Under the pieces are notes generated by a model. That model searched no databases, was not told the origin of the DNA, and saw only the letters and a list, made by a program, of their open reading frames with translations. A program made the translations under genes and the position numbers. From the NCBI RefSeq assembly GCF_900176505.1, contig NZ_FWYB01000004.1:124001-188000 (forward strand): DNA of 64,000 nucleotides, given 5' to 3'. The DNA comes from Pedobacter nyackensis (GTDB lineage Bacteria > Bacteroidota > Bacteroidia > Sphingobacteriales > Sphingobacteriaceae). Shown here in pieces: positions 53,771 through 62,391 of this stretch (the stretch's first letter is position 1; the number at the start of each line of letters is the position of its first letter).

Positions 53771-54744
53771 TAGTCGTTTTTAGAATTTGATTTATCGATG
53801 ATTACTGCCAATAAAATCACGGCTCCTTTTACCACCTGTTGCCAAAATGGAGATACATTTAACAGGACCAGTCCATTGTTTAAAACACCGATAATGATGG
53901 CACCGAGTACCGTTCCTAAAATAGTACCCTTTCCACCTGATAAAGAAGTACCACCTATAACTACTGCCGCTATAGAATCCAGTTCATAACTACTACCGGC
54001 ATTGGGTTGTGCAGAGTCCAGTCGGGAAGTAACTATTAAGCCCCCAATGGCTGCTAATGCACCGGATATTGCATATACAATTATTTTAACGCGGCTGATA
54101 TTTATTCCCGATAGGCGGGAAGCGCTTTCATTGCCGCCAATGGCATAAATATATCTTCCTAATCTGGTTTTGGTGGTTAGGATTACCGCAAGTAATACCA
54201 CAATACCCGAAATCCATACTGGAACTGGAATGCTTAGAAACCAGCCTGTTCCCAAATAGGCAAAATCATCACCCAAACCCGAAATTGGAAAGCCCTGAGT
54301 ATACAATAGGGTTAACCCACGTGCAATGGTTAACATAGCAAGTGTGGCAATAAAGGCAGGGACTTTAAACTTAGTGATAGCCCAGCCGTTAAATGCACCA
54401 AGGAAGGTACCTGCCAGTACACCAACGAGCATTGCGCCTAAAATTGTAAACCCTATAAAAAGATCAGCTTGAGGAAATGCTAAACCATTTTTAAGTAATC
54501 CTGCAGTGAGGGCGCCGCAAAGTGCTAAGACCGAGCCCACAGATAAATCTATACCAGCCGTTAAAACAACGAGCGTCATTCCGACAGAAATGCAGATATT
54601 CACCGAAATTTGCCGCATGACATTCCAGCCGTTAGAAACGGTAAGGAACTTATCGGAGATGAGACTGATCAATAGGCAAAGAATAAACAGCGCTATTAAA
54701 GATTGAAATTTTATGAAAAAGGGTTTGTATAACTTTAAGTCCAT
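53770..54744 (-). CDS. Sugar ABC transporter permease (RbsC/MglC-like)
   Basis: A 324-residue inner-membrane permease with about 8-10 helices. AGIDLSVGSVLALCGALTAGLL, GAFNGWAITKFKVPAFIATLAMLTIARGLTLLYTQGFPI and GRYIYAIGGNESASRLSGINISRVK (broken here into blocks) are hallmarks of the BPD_transp_2 family, which forms a homodimer in ribose- and galactose-type importers. It lies one base downstream of the ATPase gene and overlaps the kinase gene. Confidence 0.92.
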   Translation of the reverse strand: MDLKLYKPFFIKFQSLIALFILCLLISLISDKFLTVSNGWNVMRQISVNICISVGMTLVVLTAGIDLSVGSVLALCGALTAGLLKNGLAFPQADLFIGFTILGAMLVGVLAGTFLGAFNGWAITKFKVPAFIATLAMLTIARGLTLLYTQGFPISGLGDDFAYLGTGWFLSIPVPVWISGIVVLLAVILTTKTRLGRYIYAIGGNESASRLSGINISRVKIIVYAISGALAAIGGLIVTSRLDSAQPNAGSSYELDSIAAVVIGGTSLSGGKGTILGTVLGAIIIGVLNNGLVLLNVSPFWQQVVKGAVILLAVIIDKSNSKND

Positions 54745-54745
54745 T

Positions 54746-56251
54746 TTAGATTGATTTAGGAATTGCTGCTTTGAGGATACATGCTTCGTTGGCTTCGTTT
54801 ATAGGGATTTGTGCAGTAATGATACCTTCCGACATCACCATTACCCGGTCTGATATCGCTAAGATTTCAGGCAATTCTGAGGAAACCATAATAATGCCCA
54901 TTCCCTTATCGGCAAGGCTCAGAATTAACTTATAGATCTCGTTTTTCGCATTTACATCGATACCACGTGTAGGTTCGTCCAACAGCAAAATTTTAGGATG
55001 TGTAGCCAGCCATTTTGCAATAACAATCTTTTGCTGATTGCCTCCGCTAAGATCGCCGGCAGTTTGCTTCCCCGAGGATGTTTTGATTTTAAGCTCTGAC
55101 CGGTATTTATCACATAATTGGGTTTCTTTCTGTATTTCGAGCATACCTAAGTGCTCCATATCTTTTAATGTCGTAATTCCGATATTCTTTTGAACATCAA
55201 GATCAAGCAGCAAACCGTCTTTCTTCCTGTCTTCCGGTACTAAAGCCAAGCCCGCTTTAATGGCATCCGCTGCGCAATTGATGGAAGTTGCTGATCCGCT
55301 GATCCGAACTTCACCGCTTCTGTATTTTGGATGAAGACCAAAAATAGCTTCCAGTAATTCAGTTCTTCCGGCACCCATCAAACCAAAAACCCCTAAAATT
55401 TCTCCTTTAGCAAGGTTAAATGATATGTTTTTAAGCAGATATTCCTGCTTTTGATTTGGGTTTCTAAGGCAAAGGTTTTTCACGGAAAACAACTCCCCGG
55501 TAGTGACCTTTAAGCTTTGCTTTCTGATCATCTGAACTTCCCGGCCAACCATTTTATGAATAACGTCGTCGGCGTTCATTTCCTGGATATTTCCACTTTC
55601 TATTACACAGCCATCTCTTAAAATGATATAGCGGTCTGCAATTTTAAATAACTCATCCAGCTTATGGGAAATGTAAACAATTGCTTTATTTTCTTTTCTC
55701 AGATCATTAATGATCTCAAATAAAACCTTAACCTCGTTGTCACTGATAGCCGAGGTAGGTTCATCCATAATAATAACCTCAGATTCTGTTAGCAAAGCCT
55801 TTGCAATTTCTACAACCTGCTGTTGTCCCACTTTTATATCAATGATCAAAGTATCGGGGTTGACGTTTAGCTTTAAACGATCGAGCAAGGACTGTGTTTT
55901 TAAGCGCATGGCTTTTTTATCCAACTCGCCCCAGGAGGTGGTAATTTCACGACCTAAGAATATGTTTTCGGTGACCGATAAATAGGGGATGAGGTTGAGC
56001 TCCTGATGAATAATGGAAATGCCACATTCCTGCGCTTGTTTCGGGTTATCAAAATTAACGGTCTTGCCATTAAAAATCACTTTACCCTCATAGTCTGGAT
56101 ATACGCCGGAGAGGATTTTCATTAAGGTGGATTTCCCTGCACCATTTTCTCCAATAATCGCAGTTACTTCGCCTGCCCGAATTTCGAGATTGATCTGATC
56201 AAGTGCCTTAATGCCCCCAAAATGTTTACTTATATTTTCTACAACCAGCAT
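54746..56251 (-). CDS. Sugar ABC transporter ATP-binding protein (RbsA/MglA-like)
   Basis: A 501-residue protein with two fused ABC domains. The first has Walker A GENGAGKS (34-41) and VGQQQVVEIAKALL as signature; the second has GLMGAGRTE in the Walker A place and LSGGNQQKIVIAKWL. The degenerate second Walker A is normal for this family. It powers import of a monosaccharide or polyol. Placed six bases after the DUF2291 gene. Confidence 0.93.
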   Translation of the reverse strand: MLVVENISKHFGGIKALDQINLEIRAGEVTAIIGENGAGKSTLMKILSGVYPDYEGKVIFNGKTVNFDNPKQAQECGISIIHQELNLIPYLSVTENIFLGREITTSWGELDKKAMRLKTQSLLDRLKLNVNPDTLIIDIKVGQQQVVEIAKALLTESEVIIMDEPTSAISDNEVKVLFEIINDLRKENKAIVYISHKLDELFKIADRYIILRDGCVIESGNIQEMNADDVIHKMVGREVQMIRKQSLKVTTGELFSVKNLCLRNPNQKQEYLLKNISFNLAKGEILGVFGLMGAGRTELLEAIFGLHPKYRSGEVRISGSATSINCAADAIKAGLALVPEDRKKDGLLLDLDVQKNIGITTLKDMEHLGMLEIQKETQLCDKYRSELKIKTSSGKQTAGDLSGGNQQKIVIAKWLATHPKILLLDEPTRGIDVNAKNEIYKLILSLADKGMGIIMVSSELPEILAISDRVMVMSEGIITAQIPINEANEACILKAAIPKSI

Positions 56252-56257
56252 CTTTTA

Positions 56258-56890
56258 TTATTTAAGTATTTTTAATTGAACAGGCGTAATCTCGATATCA
56301 CTGAGGTTTAAAAATTTCTTATTTAGTTCAATGGCCCCAACAAATTCAATGCGGTCGCCACTAGCTATTCGCTTCTTAAAATCGGGTAAAACTTCATCTC
56401 TGATGATCTGGTTTATGCCTGCAGATATCTCATTAAAATCTGAGGTGTTGTCAAAATCATTCGTATTTATTAATCCCGAAGCATCCCTTACTGCATTTCC
56501 ATAAACGTATTCTGTTGCAATATTGACAACCAGATTTTCCGTTGTTGCTGTACTGAGTAGCGCTACTTCATTTTCGTTGACCTTCATTACTTTTCCTACA
56601 CCTTTAACCATGAAATATTTCAAATCACCTATTCCGAGTGCCTTGCCGTAAGTTGAAAAAGCTTTTTCAGGATCAGTTTTAAGCAAGGCTATCAATTCAT
56701 TTAATGACAGGGCTTTATTTAACGATGGCAGTAGTTTTTTATTCCAGAATGTCCTGGTGTATTGACTAATGTTGATTTTTTCGGTGGAGGTGCGGGCGCT
56801 AACTTCCGTTAATTTTTTGAAGTAGACGGAGTGGTAACCAATAAACAGGAAGGCAATCAATGCAAGCAGGTATTTTAAAAACTTCTTCAT
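56258..56890 (-). CDS. DUF2291 family protein
   Basis: A 210-residue protein with one N-terminal membrane helix (about 3-22) and a periplasmic part (FWNKKLLPSLNKALSLNELIALLKTDPEKAFSTYGKALGIGD, NEVALLSTATTENLVVNIATEYVYGNAVRDASGLIN). DUF2291 proteins are regularly encoded inside ribose-type ABC importer operons, as in polyol loci of Rhizobiales, but their exact part is not known; an accessory to the binding protein or permease is likely. One base separates it from the binding protein gene. Confidence 0.85.
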   Translation of the reverse strand: MKKFLKYLLALIAFLFIGYHSVYFKKLTEVSARTSTEKINISQYTRTFWNKKLLPSLNKALSLNELIALLKTDPEKAFSTYGKALGIGDLKYFMVKGVGKVMKVNENEVALLSTATTENLVVNIATEYVYGNAVRDASGLINTNDFDNTSDFNEISAGINQIIRDEVLPDFKKRIASGDRIEFVGAIELNKKFLNLSDIEITPVQLKILK

Positions 56891-56891
56891 A

Positions 56892-57824
56892 TTAATTAGC
56901 GCTATAATTTTTAATATTTTCAGGAGTTACCAGTTCAACTGCCACAGGAACCTTTTGAGGAAAGTTGCGCTTTCCATTAAAATATTCCTGTGCATATAAC
57001 GCAGCAGTTTCTGCCATAACTTTTGGATACTGCATGCCTGTGGCTTTTATTTTACCCTCTTTTATAGAATTGAGTACATCATCAGCACCATCAAAGCCGA
57101 ATACCTGTACATGATTAGCTTTACCCGCTGCATACAGTGCCTGGTATGCACCCATTGCCATGGCATCATTTCCGCAGAAAACGGCGTCGATATCTGGGTT
57201 TGCCTGTAATATCGACTCCAAAACTTCCATGGCTTTGTTCCGGTCAAAATCTGCACTCTGCTGGGCTACCATTTTTAGCCCGGGATAATGATCAACAACA
57301 CTATGAAAACCTTTAGAACGTGCCCAGGTATTATTGTCGCCCACTAAACCTAAAATTTCTACGTACTTACCTTTCTTATTTAGCTTTTTAACAAAATATT
57401 TGCCTAATGCAATACAGCCTGAATAGCTGTCGGATAAAATCTGTGACGTTGCAGATTTGTTAGAGTTGACCTCCCTGTCCATACAAAATACAGGAACATC
57501 GGCTGCTTTAGCTTTCGACACATTTGCAATAGAGCCGTCGGCATCCGTAGGATTAAACAAGATGGCATTAAAGCCTGAACTGATGGCGTTCTCAAAGTGA
57601 TCTGCTTCTAAAGCAGTATTGTTTTGAGAATCAAAGATTTTGGCTTCATAACCCAATGCTCGTGCCTTAGCAGCTGCGGTTTCTGCTAGTACCACAAACC
57701 AGGGGTTGTTTAATGTAGAAACAATTACTGCAATTTTTTTCGGTTCTTCTGCAGTGGGTTTATTTCTGCAAGCGCCTATTGTCAGCAACGACAACACTAA
57801 AAAGAATGCATAAATTCTCTTCAT
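56892..57824 (-). CDS. Sugar-binding lipoprotein (RbsB-like)
   Basis: A 310-residue periplasmic binding protein anchored by a lipobox (SLLTIGAC, Cys19). The two-lobed Peripla_BP_4 fold is recognisable: [80 protein letters not shown] and [25 protein letters not shown]. The residues that contact the sugar (N18-equivalent NNPW, D and N of FNPTDAD, CMDRE) fit monosaccharide ligands of the ribose group. It captures the substrate for the permease and ATPase. Confidence 0.92.
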   Translation of the reverse strand: MKRIYAFFLVLSLLTIGACRNKPTAEEPKKIAVIVSTLNNPWFVVLAETAAAKARALGYEAKIFDSQNNTALEADHFENAISSGFNAILFNPTDADGSIANVSKAKAADVPVFCMDREVNSNKSATSQILSDSYSGCIALGKYFVKKLNKKGKYVEILGLVGDNNTWARSKGFHSVVDHYPGLKMVAQQSADFDRNKAMEVLESILQANPDIDAVFCGNDAMAMGAYQALYAAGKANHVQVFGFDGADDVLNSIKEGKIKATGMQYPKVMAETAALYAQEYFNGKRNFPQKVPVAVELVTPENIKNYSAN

Positions 57825-57863
57825 AAGTTTACAGGATTATATTTGGTTAGGGGTGTTGTTGTA

Positions 57864-58826
57864 TTAGCTTACGAGTTTCCGCGCAGCTGCCAGAATTCCG
57901 CTTTCGGATATTCCATAGTGGTTAAAAATATCATTTTGAGAACCAGTCACGGTATATTCGTCGGGGATGCCCATAATTTTAAAAGGATTTCTATAATTAT
58001 TTTCCATTAAAAATGAAGCGCAGGCTTCGCCTAATCCACCAAAGATGCTGTGTTCTTCCACAGTAAGAATGGGCTTTCCACTTTCCGCAAGTCTGGCAAT
58101 CAGTTCATAATCCAGGGGCTTAATGGTATGCATGCTTACTATAGTGGCATTGATGCCATACTCAGCCTGTAACCGCTCTGCCGCCTGTAAAGCAGGATGA
58201 ACCGTTTCTCCTGTTCCAATAATCGTCAGGTCAGCTCCGTTTCTAATTATTCGCCCTTTACCAAATTGAAAGTCATTGCTTTCCGGCAAAAGATGTGGCA
58301 TGTTCTTTTTTCCGAACCGCAGATAAATCGGTTGATTTAGTGCTGCGGCCTGTGTAATGGCCTGTTCAGTTTCATAGTTATCTGCCGGGGCTACAATGAT
58401 CATATTGTTCACTGCTCGTAGCGCCGCGAAATCGTGTAAGCTATGGTGGGTTGAGCCTAATGCGCCATAACTCACGCCTGCGCTGATCCCAATTAAATTA
58501 ACAGGGTTATCGGAATAAGCCACATCATTCTTAATTTGTTCAAACGATCTGGCGGTAAGAAAACATGCAGGTGATACCGCAAATACCTTTTTACCTGTGG
58601 AGGCAATTCCAGCAGCAACACCTACCAGGTTTTGTTCCGCAATTCCGATTTCAACAATCTGCTTAGGAAACTTTTCTGCAAAAGGGACCAATTTTCCTGA
58701 ACCCCTTGAGTCGCTGGTTACCACAATAATGTCTTTGTCAAACTGTGCAAGCTTTTGAAGTGTTTCCGAAAAAACTTCCAGGTTTGCCTGCCCTGTTCCG
58801 GGTCTTTTATTTACGATTGTTTCCAC
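57864..58826 (-). CDS. Transketolase, C-terminal subunit
   Basis: A 320-residue protein with the pyrimidine-binding and C-terminal domains of transketolase. The catalytic glutamate E64 lies in VEIGIAEQNLVGVAAGIA, followed by SYGALGSTHHSLHDFAALRAV and VEEHSIFGGLGEACASFL. It needs the N-terminal subunit, encoded 10 bases upstream in the same operon. Split transketolases occur in Archaea, in sulfoquinovose (sulfo-TK) pathways and as the apulose-4-phosphate transketolase (AptAB). They move a two-carbon ketol unit. Confidence 0.92.
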   Translation of the reverse strand: METIVNKRPGTGQANLEVFSETLQKLAQFDKDIIVVTSDSRGSGKLVPFAEKFPKQIVEIGIAEQNLVGVAAGIASTGKKVFAVSPACFLTARSFEQIKNDVAYSDNPVNLIGISAGVSYGALGSTHHSLHDFAALRAVNNMIIVAPADNYETEQAITQAAALNQPIYLRFGKKNMPHLLPESNDFQFGKGRIIRNGADLTIIGTGETVHPALQAAERLQAEYGINATIVSMHTIKPLDYELIARLAESGKPILTVEEHSIFGGLGEACASFLMENNYRNPFKIMGIPDEYTVTGSQNDIFNHYGISESGILAAARKLVS

Positions 58827-58836
58827 TTTATTTAAA

Positions 58837-59664
58837 TTATAATGACGCCAATGTATGATCTAATTCCTGTAGTGCGGAGGTGTATTCTTCTTCAGAAGGC
58901 ACCCCATGATGCCATTTTATCTGATCTTCCATGTAGCTAACCCCTTTTCCTTTAATGGTGTGTGCAATGATCAGACTTGGTTTGTTTTCCTCAAAAGGCA
59001 TACTGGCCAGAATCGCTTTTAGTTGCAGGTGATCATGGCCGTCGACGTGTTTAACCGACCAGCCGAAACTCTCAAATTTTTGATCGATAGGATCGGTATT
59101 ACATACGTCGGACGTTTTACCGGTAATCTGAAGTTTATTATGGTCAATGATCGCACAAAGGTTATCCAGTTTATAGTGGGATGCTGTCAACGCGGCCTCC
59201 CAGTTAGAGCCTTCTGGCAATTCGCCATCTCCCAATAGGGTAAAAACTTTATAATCCTTACCATCAAGTTTTGCCGAAATGGCCATTCCTACACTTAGCG
59301 GTAAGCCATGTCCTAATGCACCTGTGTTTTGTTCAACACCGTTAACTTTCTTTGTCGGGTGTCCGATATAATGTGACTTATATTTACATAAGGTTTCAAG
59401 ATCTGTCTCAGGAAAGAAACCTTTATCTGCCAACACCACAAAAAGCGCTTCCACACAGTGACCTTTACTTTGAACATAACGGTCTCTGTCTGCTGATTTT
59501 ATATTTTCAGGCCCGACATTCATCGTCGTGTTGTAAAGCACATTTAAAATATCTACGCAGGATAAGCTGCCTCCGGTATGACCTGCTTTAGCACCGTAAA
59601 TGTATTTCAGAATCTTTTTCCGGTATTCTATGGATTTTGTTTGAAGTTCTTTTTCCGTCATCAT
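58837..59664 (-). CDS. Transketolase, N-terminal subunit
   Basis: A 275-residue subunit with the thiamine diphosphate-binding domain. GHTGGSLSCVDILNVLY and GHGLPLSVGMAISAKL are family blocks. The TPP/Mg motif is GDGELPEGSNWEAA (145-158) with IIDHNKLQITG closing it (D174, N176). The C-terminal end (KGKGVSYMEDQIKWHHGVPSEEEY) corresponds to the junction where a normal transketolase continues. Clearly paired with the gene 10 bases downstream. Confidence 0.93.
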   Translation of the reverse strand: MMTEKELQTKSIEYRKKILKYIYGAKAGHTGGSLSCVDILNVLYNTTMNVGPENIKSADRDRYVQSKGHCVEALFVVLADKGFFPETDLETLCKYKSHYIGHPTKKVNGVEQNTGALGHGLPLSVGMAISAKLDGKDYKVFTLLGDGELPEGSNWEAALTASHYKLDNLCAIIDHNKLQITGKTSDVCNTDPIDQKFESFGWSVKHVDGHDHLQLKAILASMPFEENKPSLIIAHTIKGKGVSYMEDQIKWHHGVPSEEEYTSALQELDHTLASL

Positions 59665-59681
59665 TATAAAATTAAATCAGG

Positions 59682-61088
59682 TTAATGCTGATAAATTTCC
59701 CATCCCATGTAGTTTTCGAAGGCTTCTTTTAATACACCTGCGGTTTTTGAAGCATTCATAACCACATGGTGCTCAAAACCATTTTTGCAAACATATTGCA
59801 TCAATCCCTGTAGGTTGTTTATTTTGGCCACTGCTCTGTTCCCAAATGTGTTAAGTGGATCGTCAGTAAGTTCTCCTTCACCGAAATAGGCTTTAATCAC
59901 ACCTCTGGTGTCATCTGTACTGATTCTTCCATAAGTTAGCGGCATTGCAGGTGTGCGACCGTCTAGCGCGCCGTATGTGTTTTCTACGCCTACGGTAGTT
60001 CCTAAGATAGGGGCGTTGCTGATTTGTATATCCGGTAAAAATGATTTTGCCCAATTTCCACAATGGAAGAGCACACATTTTTCCTCATCAGCCGCGTAAT
60101 TGTTATTCCAGTCTACCAATGCACTTGGCGAACCAGAGGCAAGCTGCATGGCATACATGGTCAACGTACCCGTAACATCAACTTCACAAGCGCTTGGTAG
60201 CATATTTTCGCTCATCATACTCATAGTGGTACATACATTACACCCAAAGTTTTGTTGTAATGAAGTCCAGCATTGAATGGCATTGGCATCCAGTGAATTG
60301 TCTCTCATAAAATCATTCAGCACCACATCCAGCTTTGCAATCTGTATCATGGCTTCGGAAGGGGTATTGCCAGAGGGCGCATAATTGTTGATCTTTTCAA
60401 GATGTTCTTTCACCACCTTGTCGTCTTTACTGAGCTTATTTGCATGGCCCAGGATTTCTGAAAGATCAGCAGTAACCACCGAAATACCATGGCGCTGTAA
60501 TATTTTTTCACTGTAACGTACGGTGTTAAAACCTCCTGGTCTGGCGCCTATAGCACCGATACGCACATTTCTTAATCCTTTTACTACACGACATACTGCA
60601 GCAAAGTTTTTCAGGTCTTCGATAAAAGAAGGGTCTGAGGGATGAACGACATGTTTGGTTGTTAAGGTGTATTTAATGCCGAATTGGTATAAGTTATTAC
60701 AGACAGAAATCTTACCGCACCAGGAATCTCTTCTTCGTGCTACATCTAGTTTATCCAGATCGTCAGGATAGGCCTGAACCAGAACCGGAACATTCAACTG
60801 AGCAAGTTTTAATGTTTCTGCAACACCTCTTTCATCTCCGAAATTAGGTAGAACCACTAAAATGCCCATGATCTCATCTCTGTGCCTTTTAAATAGTTCA
60901 GCACATTTCTGGGCATCATGGAAGGTCTCTACGCCACCAAGTTTCGACTGTGACTCTTCTAAAAGAATCGCTTTGATATTCGATTTACGCAATACTTCTA
61001 AAATTTCCTTTCTTGCGTCTGCTACCAAACGATCCGGGAAAAAGTCTCTGTTACCTATTATTACACCTAATGTCATTTGTTTTTCCAT
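59682..61088 (-). CDS. L-fucose/L-arabinose isomerase family protein
   Basis: A 468-residue protein. Two metal ligands of the FucI type are recognisable: E302 (SACEVDVTG) and D326 (SALVDWNNNY), 24 residues apart as in L-fucose isomerase; H342 (LFHCGNW) is a further candidate ligand. The N-terminal part (VILVVLPNFGDERGV-like ILVVLPNFGDERGV) and RRRDSWCGK match the family fold. It most likely interconverts an aldose and ketose using Mn. The frame begins with a TTG at 61091; the ATG at 61088 is used. Its gene directly follows deoR. The substrate is unknown; known members act on fucose, arabinose and sulfoquinovose. Confidence 0.85.
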   Translation of the reverse strand: MEKQMTLGVIIGNRDFFPDRLVADARKEILEVLRKSNIKAILLEESQSKLGGVETFHDAQKCAELFKRHRDEIMGILVVLPNFGDERGVAETLKLAQLNVPVLVQAYPDDLDKLDVARRRDSWCGKISVCNNLYQFGIKYTLTTKHVVHPSDPSFIEDLKNFAAVCRVVKGLRNVRIGAIGARPGGFNTVRYSEKILQRHGISVVTADLSEILGHANKLSKDDKVVKEHLEKINNYAPSGNTPSEAMIQIAKLDVVLNDFMRDNSLDANAIQCWTSLQQNFGCNVCTTMSMMSENMLPSACEVDVTGTLTMYAMQLASGSPSALVDWNNNYAADEEKCVLFHCGNWAKSFLPDIQISNAPILGTTVGVENTYGALDGRTPAMPLTYGRISTDDTRGVIKAYFGEGELTDDPLNTFGNRAVAKINNLQGLMQYVCKNGFEHHVVMNASKTAGVLKEAFENYMGWEIYQH

Positions 61089-61091
61089 CAA

Positions 61092-61856
61092 TTAATCCGC
61101 TATAATCAGTTCTATTTCATTTTCGTTTAATAAATTTTTGTATTTTTCTTCTATTCCGGCATCGGTTATGATATAGTCGATCATTGATAATGCGCCGAGA
61201 CTGGCAAGAGAACTCTTGCCGATTTTGGTCGAATCAGCCACCAGATAAGTGGTCTCTGCTGCGTTAATCATTGCCCGCTTTACCACCAGGTCGCTGATAC
61301 TTGGATAGGTTAAGCCAGCTTTAAGAGACAAGCCTGCAGTAGCTAGAAAAAGCTTATGAACATTTAATCCAGTGAAAAAATCAGCTGCTTTTTGTCCGGT
61401 TAGCGATAAGGTAGGCGGTTTAAATTCACCACCTGTCATGATCACTTCTATTCCGGGTTCTATGCCGAGCATCAAAGCGATGTTTAAAGCATTCGTAATA
61501 ACCGTTAAATTTTTAATGCCTTTTAATTTCTTCGCAATCTCCGTGGTAGTGGATCCGGAATCTAATATAATGGTGTCGCCTGGGAATATAAACTCCAGGC
61601 ATTTGTTTGCAATGAGTTCTTTTTTATCAAGATTATCCTGATGGCTTAAGGAAAATGTGCGGACCTGGTTTTCCATGTTTTTTAAAAAGGCACCCCCGTG
61701 TTCTCTAAGTATTAATCCTTCCTTTTCTAGTTTTTCTAAATCCTGTCGGACGGTAACCTCTGTGACTTTAAAAAGCTTTGCAAGGACAACAACTTTTGCT
61801 GACCCATCTTCTTTTAAAAGTTCTAGTATCTTGTCTTTTCGCTGGTTAGCAAGCAT
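61092..61856 (-). CDS. DeoR/GlpR family transcriptional regulator
   Basis: A 254-residue repressor-type protein: a winged helix N-terminus (MLANQRKDKILELLKEDG, VTEVTVRQDLEKLEKEGLILREHGGA, residues 1-57) and a C-terminal sugar phosphate-binding DeoRC domain (DTIILDSGSTTTEIAKKL, LTVITNALNIALML, VMTGGEFKPPTLSLTGQKAADFF). It heads the sugar operon, and its stop codon is followed at once by the isomerase gene. A ketose phosphate made by the kinase would be a sensible inducer. Confidence 0.92.
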   Translation of the reverse strand: MLANQRKDKILELLKEDGSAKVVVLAKLFKVTEVTVRQDLEKLEKEGLILREHGGAFLKNMENQVRTFSLSHQDNLDKKELIANKCLEFIFPGDTIILDSGSTTTEIAKKLKGIKNLTVITNALNIALMLGIEPGIEVIMTGGEFKPPTLSLTGQKAADFFTGLNVHKLFLATAGLSLKAGLTYPSISDLVVKRAMINAAETTYLVADSTKIGKSSLASLGALSMIDYIITDAGIEEKYKNLLNENEIELIIAD

Positions 61857-62391
61857 GATGTCTTCTCCCTTTTATTTTGTTTTTGTATTTGGTTATACTC
61901 AAAGTAAAACAATAAATAGTTAATAATCGAAGGAAAAAGAAAATAAACAAAGATTTAAGTTTGTGATTTGATAATATTCTACAATATTTAGGGAAGATTC
62001 TATAGCAAACAGCAAGGGTTGCGTTGCAGATTTGTAATAGCTGCCGAACTAATCAAATATTATTAACCTGAAATGCCGATAAGTATGATAAGGATTTGAA
62101 AAAGGTAAGACTTCCTTTGAAACCTTATATGGCGTTAAGAATAATAGTGATTCAAAGAAAATAGAAGAAAAAAGAAAATAAAAGAAAATCTTCTGTATAT
62201 TAGATAATAAATATGGTCATGTGTCGCTTACTGCTTATCATAGCCTTATAACCAAGTATAAATATCTATGCGTGTTATTTATGAATATGTTATTCATAAT
62301 AAAAAGTCTGATTGTTTTTATCTTTTGGTTGATAGGTATTGAATTTTGCGATTTATGAATCAAAACGTTTAACCAAATATTGATAAAAATT
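61857..62391. other. Divergent regulatory region between deoR and the SusC gene
   Basis: 535 AT-rich bases with no believable ORF. It must hold promoters in both directions. A near-consensus -7 element for deoR is TTTTACTTTG-like sequence near 61897-61906 (minus). No clear palindromic operator could be fixed by eye. Confidence 0.55.

Noticed and set aside
52289-61856. Sulfoquinovose (sulfo-transketolase) pathway
   Set aside because: The isomerase family and split transketolase fit, but there is an FGGY kinase and no sulfoquinovosidase, sulfonate exporter or sulfolactaldehyde enzyme nearby. Not excluded fully.
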